Source: JARRPM01 sp963792815 (GTDB lineage: Bacteria > Pseudomonadota > Gammaproteobacteria > Pseudomonadales > Halieaceae). From it: DNA of 64,000 nt. The notes under the pieces were generated by a model. The model saw only the letters and a program-made list of their open reading frames with translations, made no database searches and was not told where the DNA came from. Location of the stretch: assembly GCA_963792815.1 (NCBI GenBank), contig CAWBXR010000001.1, forward strand, positions 469,285 through 533,284. The letters run 5' to 3'. This document shows, piece by piece, positions 58,261 through 64,000 of this stretch. Each line of letters opens with the position of its first letter. The first letter of the stretch is position 1. Both the position numbers and the translations under genes were made by a program.

Positions 58261-58279
58261 CTGTGGATGACGGTTAACG
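58261..58279 (+). repeat. GTGGATGACCGTTAACG boundary motif, copy a
   Basis: CTGTGGATGACGGTTAACG, one of three near-identical 19-20 bp copies in the accessory region, here just after the LRR lipoprotein gene. Confidence 0.55.
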
Positions 58280-58404
58280 ACTGCGTTGTCGCCATCCCGT
58301 ATCTCACCTATCCTCAGGCGCGACAGGCCGTTTTTTATCTTGAAGCGGACAGCGTGTGATACCGTCTCTGAGTCGATTTATTTTCATACTATTGGAGCTT
58401 CCAT

Positions 58405-58767
58405 ATGTCGGACTATCCTGAAGCTTTGGACCACATGCTTGCTGCCTGGAACGAGCCGGACCCTGCACTGGTGCGTGGGCACCTCGAGCGGGCGCTCGCC
58501 CCCGGCATCCGGTTCGTCGATCCGTCTATCGATCTTACCGGCATGGATGGCTTTGAGGCGAACGTTCGCGAGGTTCGCGCCGCGCTACCAGGCGCCGCGT
58601 ACTCAAGGACAAGCGGCGTAGACTCCCAGCACGGCTTCCACCGGTATCACTGGGCTATTCACCAGGCTGACAAGCTTATTCTTGCTGGATTCGATGTCGC
58701 GGAGACAGACGACTCTGGCCGAGTGGTTTGTGTAATCGGCTTCTTTGGTCCCGTGCCAGAAATGTAG
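58405..58767 (+). CDS. SnoaL/NTF2-like protein
   Basis: A 120-residue single-domain protein with an NTF2-like outline: MSDYPEALDHMLAAWNEPDPALVRGHLERALAPGIRFVDPSIDLTGMDGFEANVREVRAALPGA, and ending GRVVCVIGFFGPVPEM. Family members are isomerases, hydrolases or ligand binders; no catalytic residues are assigned here. TTGGAGC is upstream of the ATG. It marks the left border of the lower-GC accessory region. Confidence 0.75.
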   Translation: MSDYPEALDHMLAAWNEPDPALVRGHLERALAPGIRFVDPSIDLTGMDGFEANVREVRAALPGAAYSRTSGVDSQHGFHRYHWAIHQADKLILAGFDVAETDDSGRVVCVIGFFGPVPEM

Positions 58768-58876
58768 ACTCGAGATCCGACAGGTTCGAAGGACTATCCA
58801 AGCAGCAAGTGCGAAAACGGGGTCAGGCTGGCCCACAGGGAAAGTCCGATAACGGCGCGGAACGGCAATGTCGGAG

Positions 58877-59009
58877 GAAAAAGGGGACGCATTTATTTTT
58901 TAGGAGGCTCGAACTCGTTGTCAGCATGAAAATAGTTGCGTCCCCTTTCATTCAAAGCAGCCATAATCTGTGCTGATCAGATATTGATCAGTTTGTCTGC
59001 TTCCGACGC
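58877..59009 (+). repeat. 133-bp direct repeat, copy 1 (miniature-element candidate)
   Basis: Matches 60917-61049 with a single difference (58968 C, 61008 T). It contains a perfect 12-bp inverted repeat, AAAGGGGACGCA (58880-58891) and TGCGTCCCCTTT (58937-58948), and a second small palindrome TGATCAGATATTGATCA (58974-58990). No transposase is encoded. The GGGGACGCA/TGCGTCCCC ends are like sequences around REP-associated (IS200-type) transposase genes, so it may be a non-autonomous remnant; that link is inference. Confidence 0.85.
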
Positions 59010-59139
59010 GCTGCGGCCGTTTGGGCTACACTGCGATCTACTACCGCTTTTTACTCTTTGCGGGCATAGTAAGTATCTTAGGCTTGGGTCTTTAATATTC
59101 GCCCTACGATGAAAAGCAATCAATCGAACAGGCAAGCGA

Positions 59140-59568
59140 ATGGATGAAACGAAGTCACGATTAGTAGGTTCTTGCCTATGTGGTCGCGTAAAAGTATCGG
59201 TCCCAGACAGGTTTTCATATTTCGGGTCTTGCCACTGCTCTGAGTGCAGGAAGTTTTCTGGCTCGGCATTCTCTACAGTTGCTGGAATCCCATATGATGA
59301 TTTCAAAGTGGTTAGTGGTGAAGCTGAAATTAAATACTATGCAAAGTCAGAAACTGGCACATTGGCGTTCTGCAATAATTGCGGTTCAAGTCTTTTTGGG
59401 AAGCGCAGCGATATGAGAATGATCCATCTTAGAGCCGGAATTCTCGATGACGCGCCCAGCCAACAGCTCACATACCATGTTTGTGTCGGTTCAAAAGCAC
59501 CGTGGTATAGCATTACAGACGGTCTCAAGCAGCACGAGAGACTGCCCAGGCGTCGTAAGTTGGACTGA
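59140..59568 (+). CDS. GFA/CENP-V-family zinc protein
   Basis: A 142-residue protein of the glutathione-dependent formaldehyde-activating (GFA) fold. The zinc-binding Cys sets are GSCLCGRVKVSVP, GSCHCSECRKFSGSAF and AFCNNCGSSLFGKR. Small GFA-fold proteins are common cargo in mobile regions, and activity on formaldehyde adducts is not implied. Codon use is more AT-rich than upstream genes. Confidence 0.87.
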   Translation: MDETKSRLVGSCLCGRVKVSVPDRFSYFGSCHCSECRKFSGSAFSTVAGIPYDDFKVVSGEAEIKYYAKSETGTLAFCNNCGSSLFGKRSDMRMIHLRAGILDDAPSQQLTYHVCVGSKAPWYSITDGLKQHERLPRRRKLD

Positions 59569-59828
59569 TTAGAAAATTGATAGTCAAACGGCCGTAGTTG
59601 GCACCTTTCAGACACGCTGACTGGGCCTCCAGCCCGGCCTGAATGGCGGCTGTCTGGTGAGGAGGAGACATTGGATTCTGGGAAGCCTGATGGCGGCTAA
59701 CGACGCAGAGGCGACATCCGCCCCTACATGAGACAAGGGAATCATGCCCCGCACCGACTTCCGCTTCCACCTCTAAGCGGACTAAGTGAAAGGGCAAAAA
59801 GTTATTTAGTCAAAGGATAATCAGACTC
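59569..59828. other. Intergenic region with repeat pieces
   Basis: A 260-bp stretch between the GFA gene and the membrane-protein gene. It contains ACGGCCGTAGTTGGCA near 59585-59600, GAGGAGACA near 59662-59670, and TGGCGGCTAACGACGC at 59691-59706. The same last two pieces, in the same order and about 40 nt long overall, occur near 62300-62344. No convincing gene is seen. Confidence 0.5.
59691..59706 (+). repeat. TGGCGGCTAACGACGC motif, copy 1
   Basis: Sixteen bases repeated exactly at 62329-62344, each preceded by GAGGAGACA about 20 nt upstream. Confidence 0.6.
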
Positions 59829-60359
59829 TCACTCAGCGGCAGCGGGCTGCTTTTCAGCATGGTGCTTTTTCCAGAGGGGCAGCAGTAATAATCGCCAGAA
59901 ATTCACGGCCACCACAAATAAGCCCCACAACAGTCCCAAAAGATAGGGGCCGACACCGGGCTCTGAACCATAACTAGTGCAATTCAAAATAAGAAGGGCA
60001 ACGATTAGAGCAGATACTGTTTGCAATGACCGAAATAGAACGCGTGCGGTCGGGTTATTTACCTTCCCCCGCATATGAGAGTGAATAAAATTCATTAGCC
60101 AAATCATATACAAAATCATTACTACACTCGCCGCCGGCCAGACGACCGAGAGGTTAGAAGTAAAACTGAGCAGAAGAAAAGGTAGGTAGGAAAGAAAAAT
60201 ACCTGCAAGCCCGGTGCTTACCATAATTGAAAGGCCCACGATTTGGCCTGAGCTAGGGGTAGATTCCTCCCGAAATTGAAACGTAGCGACTATTCCTGCA
60301 AAACCAGTAAGTGAAACCGCAATCTCGGCTGTCCCCTCAAGAATTGATAGGTCGGTCAT
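59829..60359 (-). CDS. Small membrane protein, unknown function
   Basis: A 176-residue protein with about four membrane segments (near 12-30, 40-60, 70-90, 125-165) and a charged tail (KKHHAEKQPAAAE). The N-terminus is MTDLSILEGTAEIAVSLTGFAGIVATFQFR. The ATG at 60359 has AGGAG 9 nt upstream. Upstream on the minus strand is the shared CGCCTA-N16-TATCTT motif found before four other small genes here. I do not recognise a named family. Confidence 0.7.
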   Translation of the reverse strand: MTDLSILEGTAEIAVSLTGFAGIVATFQFREESTPSSGQIVGLSIMVSTGLAGIFLSYLPFLLLSFTSNLSVVWPAASVVMILYMIWLMNFIHSHMRGKVNNPTARVLFRSLQTVSALIVALLILNCTSYGSEPGVGPYLLGLLWGLFVVAVNFWRLLLLPLWKKHHAEKQPAAAE

Positions 60360-60392
60360 CTCACCATCTCCTTGTCGGTTAGATACCAGGCA

Positions 60393-60420
60393 AAGATATA
60401 GCAATGTCCCCTCCTAGGCG
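60393..60420 (-). promoter_or_regulatory. Shared upstream motif before the gene at 60359
   Basis: On the minus strand: CGCCTA (60420-60415), 16-nt spacer containing GACATT, TATCTT (60398-60393), then 33 nt to the ATG. Part of a five-member set. Confidence 0.65.
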
Positions 60421-60659
60421 ATAGCTGCCGTTTTTTGTTGTCAGCCTTGAGTCAGGGTTTCTGCACAGCTTTGTGTCGCTTCGTGGCAGAGGCTGTGTGA
60501 AAACACGACTGCCGACACAGATTCATCTCCACCACCTCCTTCAGGGTGGTTTCTACCGCAATATTTCTCACAATCCTAAAAGGGTCGCCCAGATGCTCTT
60601 TTGAACGCCCTGGAGCCCCTGTGGGCGGCTGTACTGGCGCGAGCACAGGATAACGGGGG
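60421..60659. other. Insertion-sequence end region
   Basis: No gene here. GGCTGTGTGAAAAC (60491-60504) resembles the end of IS1182-type elements and lies downstream of the transposase remnant at 60660-60916, so 60488-60916 is read as one truncated IS. The remainder holds only shadow frames. Confidence 0.5.
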
Positions 60660-60916
60660 TTACCCGTTCATCCCTTCCACCAGAGGCTGAACGCCCATGA
60701 TCTTGAGCACGCGTTTTATATTGTAGGCCAGCACCTGCAGACTCATCTCCGTGCCCACTCGCTCTCGCGTTTTCATGGTGAAGTGTGTCGCGCCCATCCA
60801 AGCCTTGAGTGTTCCGTATGGGTGTTCCACGGTGGCTCTACGAATCGCCATGATGCCAGGAGTCTGATCAAGCCTGTTCTGCATGCGATCGAGAACATCT
60901 TCATGTTCCCAGCGCA
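60660..60916 (-). pseudogene. IS1182-like transposase, C-terminal remnant
   Basis: The minus frame reads LRWEHEDVLDRMQNRLDQ, GIMAIRRATVEHPYGTLKAWMG, ATHFTMKTRERVGTEMSLQVLAYNIKRVLKIMGV, the characteristic C-terminal end of IS1182-family DDE transposases (Glu of the DDE triad in RRATVEHPYGT). Only about 85 residues remain of the roughly 450-500 expected. The upstream edge coincides exactly with the start of the second 133-bp repeat at 60917, suggesting that the small element inserted into or truncated the IS. Confidence 0.8.
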
Positions 60917-61049
60917 GAAAAAGGGGACGCATTTATTTTTTAGGAGGCTCGAACTCGTTGTCAGCATGAAAATAGTTGCGTCCCCTTTCATTCAAAGCAG
61001 CCATAATTTGTGCTGATCAGATATTGATCAGTTTGTCTGCTTCCGACGC
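60917..61049 (+). repeat. 133-bp direct repeat, copy 2
   Basis: Second copy of the element at 58877-59009, 2040 bp away, one base different. It abuts the transposase remnant. The 12-bp inverted repeats lie at 60920-60931 and 60977-60988. Confidence 0.85.
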
Positions 61050-61113
61050 ACAACGGCCGTTTCAGATACGGCCCGGCGTGAATATCCGAAATGGCAGCTT
61101 CACCTCAGAGCCG

Positions 61114-61503
61114 TCAATCAGCCCTGGGGTGTCTGACGCTCCACATGAACACCAAGGCAGCTAACATTCCCGATGACCATAATATTCTTATAAACCATTT
61201 TCTAGCCGATTCATCCAAGATCGGTTGTACGTCTGCGGATTGGAACATTTCGCGCCCAACTTCGGTTGCGCCCTGTCCAAGCGTGGTAATCATCATCAAC
61301 TCCCAGAGGCAAGCGGCGACAAAAATTAATGTTGCTATGACCAATTGAAACCTGGTGGGATTCGATCCAGCAATATACGCGACGATGATATAGGCAAATA
61401 CAATAGTTAAATAGATAGAAACATGAGTCGCCTGGACATCGACTATTGCCATCACTGACTGCAACGTCTCTTGCCGCAAGCTTTCTAGTTCGTACTCCGT
61501 CAT
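61114..61503 (-). CDS. Small membrane protein, family B, paralogue 1
   Basis: A 129-residue protein with four hydrophobic segments: IYLTIVFAYIIVAYIAG, FQLVIATLIFVAACLWELMM, and FIRILWSSGMLAALVFMW, plus a weaker one. It starts MTEYELESLRQ and ends FMWSVRHPRAD. The product of 62994-63362 has the same start (MTEAELIQ) and end (FMWDIRHPKPD) and the same helix order (AYLVVAYVVG), so the two are paralogues. The shared upstream motif precedes it. Function unknown. Confidence 0.75.
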   Translation of the reverse strand: MTEYELESLRQETLQSVMAIVDVQATHVSIYLTIVFAYIIVAYIAGSNPTRFQLVIATLIFVAACLWELMMITTLGQGATEVGREMFQSADVQPILDESARKWFIRILWSSGMLAALVFMWSVRHPRAD

Positions 61504-61535
61504 TACAAATCTCCATGCGGTTTAATGGTCCTACA

Positions 61536-61563
61536 AGGATAGTAGAATGTCGTAAAGTAGGCG
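61536..61563 (-). promoter_or_regulatory. Shared upstream motif before family B paralogue 1
   Basis: Minus strand: CGCCTA (61563-61558), 16-nt spacer with GACATT, TATCCT (61541-61536), then 32 nt to the ATG at 61503. Confidence 0.7.
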
Positions 61564-61628
61564 CCGCATTGCGGCCACGCGCGAAACAAGACTCCAAAAA
61601 AACATCATGAATACCATCAGGCCTTAAT

Positions 61629-61657
61629 CGCCTTTTTCTCGACATCCCGACTATCCT
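61629..61657 (+). promoter_or_regulatory. Shared upstream motif before family A paralogue 1
   Basis: CGCCTT (61629-61634), 17-nt spacer with GACATC, TATCCT (61652-61657), then 32 nt to the ACG codon at 61690. The only normal-type start of the longer frame (TTG at 61657) lies within this motif. Confidence 0.65.
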
Positions 61658-61689
61658 TGTTCCAGACACTTCAAACTGGAGAAATAGCT

Positions 61690-62175
61690 ACGAATTGGGA
61701 TGCTATAGGCGCAACAGGCGAGGTATTAGGTGCAATCGCCGTCGTTGTATCACTCGTCTATCTGGCTTTTCAAATACGTCAGAACACGAGACAGATTGAC
61801 GAGAACACGAAAGCCGCACAAGCGGCTGCGTTCGACTCAAGCATTGCGCATACATTCAAGGCGCGACAAGCGATTGTAGAAAACTCAGATGTCGCTCGGA
61901 TATATCTGGAAGGATCGAATGCCCCGGACTCTCTCTCCGACGAGGATCGAGTCCGTTATCGCCTCATCATGCACAACATATTATGGTCGCTTTGGAATAT
62001 GCAGTCGCAATCGCAGGTTGGAGAACTCGCTGCCGAAACATCGAGTGCGCAGCTGGCAACCCTCAGAAGGATCATCCCAACTCCGGGATTCCGTTGGTTC
62101 TGGGACAATTACTCTCAGGAGTTCGGTGCTAGCTTTCAGAATATGGTGCAAGATCTGGCGGCTGAGTCACGGTGA
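61690..62175 (+). CDS. Small membrane-anchored protein, family A, paralogue 1 (start codon appears to be ACG)
   Basis: Family A proteins begin NWDAIGAxGE and have one N-terminal membrane helix (VLGAIAVVVSLVYLAFQIRQN), then a soluble, mostly helical domain of 110-130 residues. Here the codon in the place of the initiator is ACG at 61690, with GGAG at 61678-61681, 8 nt upstream, and the shared motif at the correct distance. Compare 62408, where ATG AAC TGG GAC starts the same sequence. The frame is also open back to TTG at 61657 (173 residues), but that codon overlaps the motif and lacks a ribosome site. Function unknown. Confidence 0.65.
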   Translation, partial: TNWDAIGATGEVLGAIAVVVSLVYLAFQIRQNTRQIDENTKAAQAAAFDSSIAHTFKARQAIVENSDVARIYLEGSNAPDSLSDEDRVRYRLIMHNILWSLWNMQSQSQVGELAAETSSAQLATLRRIIPTPGFRWFWDNYSQEFGASFQNMVQDLAAESR

Positions 62176-62275
62176 GGCAATCTAGCAAATAGGGCCACGT
62201 TCTTCGAGCCACCCAGAAGATATAGAAGCCTCCGGTTTTGGCAAAAAAATGCCGTCCACGGGCTAGAATCCTGAG

Positions 62276-62295
62276 CTTGTGGATGACCGTTAACG
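62276..62295 (+). repeat. GTGGATGACCGTTAACG boundary motif, copy b
   Basis: CTTGTGGATGACCGTTAACG; compare 58261-58279 and 63523-63542. Followed by GAGGAGACA and TGGCGGCTAACGACGC in this intergenic region. Confidence 0.55.
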
Positions 62296-62328
62296 GGAAG
62301 AGGAGACAAGATCGCCTGATCTGTTCTT

Positions 62329-62344
62329 TGGCGGCTAACGACGC
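62329..62344 (+). repeat. TGGCGGCTAACGACGC motif, copy 2
   Basis: Exact repeat of 59691-59706, with GAGGAGACA about 20 nt upstream in both places. Confidence 0.6.
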
Positions 62345-62407
62345 GTAAGGGACATTATCAATCTGCTGAGTTACCCTTTAGCAATCGATAATAATGGGGG
62401 AGTCGGG

Positions 62408-62902
62408 ATGAACTGGGACGCGATAGGAGCTGTAGGAGAAATAGTCGGCGCTTTAACTGTACTGATCACACTGATTTATCTTGCGATTCAAATTAGACAG
62501 TCGAATCGAATAGCCATTACCGCATCTGAAGCTGACTTTCGAAATTTGGCCCAAGCTTTCGATCAGAGCATTGTTGAAATGCCAGAAGGGCCATTTCTCG
62601 ACAAACTTCTACAAAAAGAACCAGACTTTACCCCCGCTCAGCGCCTAAAAACTATCTATCTCGCAAGATCGGCAGTCAATCTCTGGGCATTTGTGGACTC
62701 CTCATACAGGAATAAACTTATCGATGAGCTTACATATCAAACTACCATTAGATCTATACGAATAGTATTTGACGAGGCTCCTGGGCTAGCAGTCGGTTTC
62801 AAGTGGTTAGCGGAAGAGTATGAGATACACATACATGCCGAAATTTCTCCTATCTATAAAACGATTATCTCGGAACTAGACAAGAGTGGTTACACGAAAT
62901 AG
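62408..62902 (+). CDS. Small membrane-anchored protein, family A, paralogue 2
   Basis: A 164-residue protein: MNWDAIGAVGEIVGALTVLITLIYLAIQIRQSNR (one membrane helix with conserved QIRQ), then a helical soluble part (KLLQKEPDFTPAQRLKTIYLARSAVNLWAFV). GGGGGAG precedes the ATG. The upstream region holds only a weak version of the shared motif (TACCCT at 62372-62377). Clearly related at the N-terminus to the protein from 61690. Function unknown. Confidence 0.78.
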   Translation: MNWDAIGAVGEIVGALTVLITLIYLAIQIRQSNRIAITASEADFRNLAQAFDQSIVEMPEGPFLDKLLQKEPDFTPAQRLKTIYLARSAVNLWAFVDSSYRNKLIDELTYQTTIRSIRIVFDEAPGLAVGFKWLAEEYEIHIHAEISPIYKTIISELDKSGYTK

Positions 62903-62993
62903 ATGGAAAGAACACTGGCGGTATCGGCTGGCCGCAGCCGCCATAACATAGGTGGCGACTGACTCCAGACAGATGACTGCTTTCGCATTTGAG

Positions 62994-63362
62994 TCAATCG
63001 GGTTTTGGGTGCCTGATATCCCACATGAATTTGTAACAACCTACAAGAATCGGAATCAATACCACAAGAAAGCCGAGTGGTACTGCATCGCTGGGCCCCA
63101 GAGTTCGTTGAGTAGACATTTCGAGAGCTAATTTTCCCATCTCATTTGCAGCAAGGGAAAATCTATGGACTGCAAAGATACCAAACCCTGCAAATGCACC
63201 ATATAGAACATTGATGAGTGCAACCTGCGATTTCGTAAGGTCCTTACCGACAACATAGGCAACGACAAGATAAGCGCTTATGACGGTAATGAGCAAAGCC
63301 AAAAGATTGATTACGTTTGACCATGCTTCTTGTGCAGTTTGAATTAATTCCGCTTCAGTCAT
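62994..63362 (-). CDS. Small membrane protein, family B, paralogue 2
   Basis: A 122-residue protein with three to four membrane segments (NLLALLITVISAYLVVAYVVG; VALINVLYGAFAGFGIFAV; PLGFLVVLIPILVGCYKFMW), starting MTEAELIQTAQEAW and ending YKFMWDIRHPKPD. Paralogue of 61114-61503. ATG at 63362 has AAGGAAA upstream. The shared upstream motif is present. Function unknown. Confidence 0.75.
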   Translation of the reverse strand: MTEAELIQTAQEAWSNVINLLALLITVISAYLVVAYVVGKDLTKSQVALINVLYGAFAGFGIFAVHRFSLAANEMGKLALEMSTQRTLGPSDAVPLGFLVVLIPILVGCYKFMWDIRHPKPD

Positions 63363-63394
63363 TAGCAATTTCCTTGTTTGTTAGACCCCCGATA

Positions 63395-63423
63395 AGGATA
63401 TCTCAAATATCTGCCAATAGGCG
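63395..63423 (-). promoter_or_regulatory. Shared upstream motif before family B paralogue 2
   Basis: Minus strand: CGCCTA (63423-63418), 17-nt spacer with GATATT, TATCCT (63400-63395), then 32 nt to the ATG at 63362. Confidence 0.7.
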
Positions 63424-63522
63424 AAAGTGGAAGTAGCCCAGCCGGAGCATCAGCCTGAAAACTGGCATAACGTTACGACCGTAGCTGGCAGAAAGTTGCC
63501 TTCCAACTCGCCGGTTCAGGGG

Positions 63523-63542
63523 CTTGTGGACGATCGTTAATG
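63523..63542 (+). repeat. GTGGATGACCGTTAACG boundary motif, copy c
   Basis: CTTGTGGACGATCGTTAATG, the most divergent of the three copies. Confidence 0.5.
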
Positions 63543-63718
63543 GCACATTGCGGCCTTAACGTAACCGTTCCAAAACAGCCCCGTTATGACCGCTTTGAGG
63601 TAAAACGGCCGTTCAGGTGAAGCCAATTTTATCTGTTCAGAGGGCCGCTTTGTGCCACTAAGGGACATATGGTTAGGCAAGAAATCTACCCAAACGCCCA
63701 CCCGAAAACGGGAGCTAT

Positions 63719-63746
63719 CGCCTACTATCGGACTTCAGAGTATCCT
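63719..63746 (+). promoter_or_regulatory. Shared upstream motif before the last gene
   Basis: CGCCTA (63719-63724), 16-nt spacer with GACTTC, TATCCT (63741-63746), then 28 nt to the ATG at 63775. Preceded by GGGAGCTAT, as in the motif before 60359 (GGCAGCTAT). Confidence 0.7.
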
Positions 63747-63774
63747 TATCGTTGAGACCATGAGGGGACCAAGG

Positions 63775-64000
63775 ATGAAACTACCTTCTTATCAGTTTGT
63801 CGCTCAGATGGGCGCAGCTTTCGCAGTTGTTGCCTCATTGGCTCTCGTTGTCTACGAGCTCAAGTTGAATCGCGAATTGGCAATGGCTCAAATTTATCAA
63901 GAGCGAACAGCAATCCTTATAGACCATATTAGGGGCACGATGGGCATAGAAGCTTTTCAACAAGCACTAACTAGCAAGATGATGAAGCAGTCCGTCAGCA
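63775..64000 (+). CDS. Small membrane-anchored protein, possible family A member (cut by window edge)
   Basis: Seventy-five codons to the window end: MKLPSYQFVAQMGAAFAVVA then SLALVVYELKLNRELAMAQIY, one membrane helix followed by a charged helical start, the same plan as the two family A proteins (helix, then QIRQN-like basic stretch). AGGGG lies about 8 nt before the ATG; an in-frame ATG at 63760 is also possible. The shared motif is present. Function unknown. Confidence 0.65.
   Translation, partial: MKLPSYQFVAQMGAAFAVVASLALVVYELKLNRELAMAQIYQERTAILIDHIRGTMGIEAFQQALTSKMMKQSVS

Larger units (their letters stand above)
63369..63774. other. Intergenic region between family B paralogue 2 and the last gene
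   Basis: About 400 bp without a gene. It contains the two upstream motifs (63395-63423 and 63719-63746), boundary motif copy c (63523-63542), an ACGACCGTAGCTGGCA piece near 63475-63490 similar to 59585-59600, and a hairpin (GACCGCTTT/AAAACGGCC, about 63588-63607). Confidence 0.55.

Noticed and set aside
58977..59306. Minus-strand 109-codon frame opposite the GFA gene
   Set aside because: Antisense to the conserved Cys motifs of GFA and the repeat; no family resemblance.
59525..59797. Minus-strand 90-codon frame after the GFA gene
   Set aside because: Overlaps the GFA 3' end and repeat pieces; composition not protein-like, no ribosome site.
58728..61016. Two similar small frames ending FFRRLELVVSMKIVASPFIQ
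   Set aside because: They are the translation of the 133-bp repeat in both copies with unrelated upstream sequence; not genes.
58200..64000. Integron gene-cassette array
   Set aside because: Short genes with repeated border motifs suggest it, but the motifs do not fit the RYYYAAC/GTTRRRY attC cores, gene orientation is mixed, most genes have their own promoter-like motif, and no integrase is present in the window.

Overview
The window looks like a chromosomal segment of a marine gammaproteobacterium, probably from the Cellvibrionales/Halieaceae or a near relative. This rests on the gene order (dapA-bamC; map/glnD divergent from rpsB-tsf-pyrH-frr-uppS-cdsA-dxr-rseP-bamA-skp-lpxD-fabZ-lpxA-lpxB-rnhB-dnaE), the high-GC codon use, and the accompanying TonB receptor, thiolase/DUF35, FAD steroid-dehydrogenase-like and sulfatase genes. 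The taxonomic call is inference from content; no rRNA or tRNA gene was found.

Layout. 1-8.2 kb: an RND efflux pair (transporter truncated by the left edge), an MscS channel, then a catabolic-looking group (MaoC hydratase, NUDIX hydrolase, Tat-exported FAD dehydrogenase with its own cytochrome c, thiolase plus DUF35 partner). 8.3-16.7 kb: SRAP/YedK, a TonB-dependent receptor, an SDR, and a four-gene MCE/Mla-type lipid transport operon (STAS-permease fusion, ATPase, MlaD, auxiliary lipoprotein). 16.8-33.1 kb: housekeeping genes, including four genes of the succinylase lysine/diaminopimelate pathway (dapA, dapE, dapD, dapC), bamC, an LpxL-like acyltransferase, a class III cyclase-like protein, rsmJ, nth, glnD and map. 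A nested palindromic repeat structure lies at 27.4-27.75 kb. 33.4-51.7 kb: the translation / isoprenoid / outer-membrane biogenesis / lipid A cluster ending in dnaE. 51.7-58.2 kb: SDR, small hypotheticals, an arylsulfatase, an alpha/beta hydrolase, a GNAT protein and an LRR lipoprotein.

58.2-64 kb is different: lower GC, short genes in both orientations, a 133-bp element present twice, an IS1182-like transposase remnant, and a set of small membrane proteins from two paralogous families. Five of these small genes share a two-part upstream motif, CGCCTA-N16/17-TATCCT, at a nearly constant distance (29-34 nt) from the start. This is the strongest candidate for something undescribed in the window.

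Three otherwise well-preserved genes (fabZ, the arylsulfatase, the LRR lipoprotein) are each broken by what looks like one extra base; the fabZ event fuses fabZ in frame to lpxA. Extra-base errors in the sequence are the simplest explanation, but a real fusion or real decay is not excluded.
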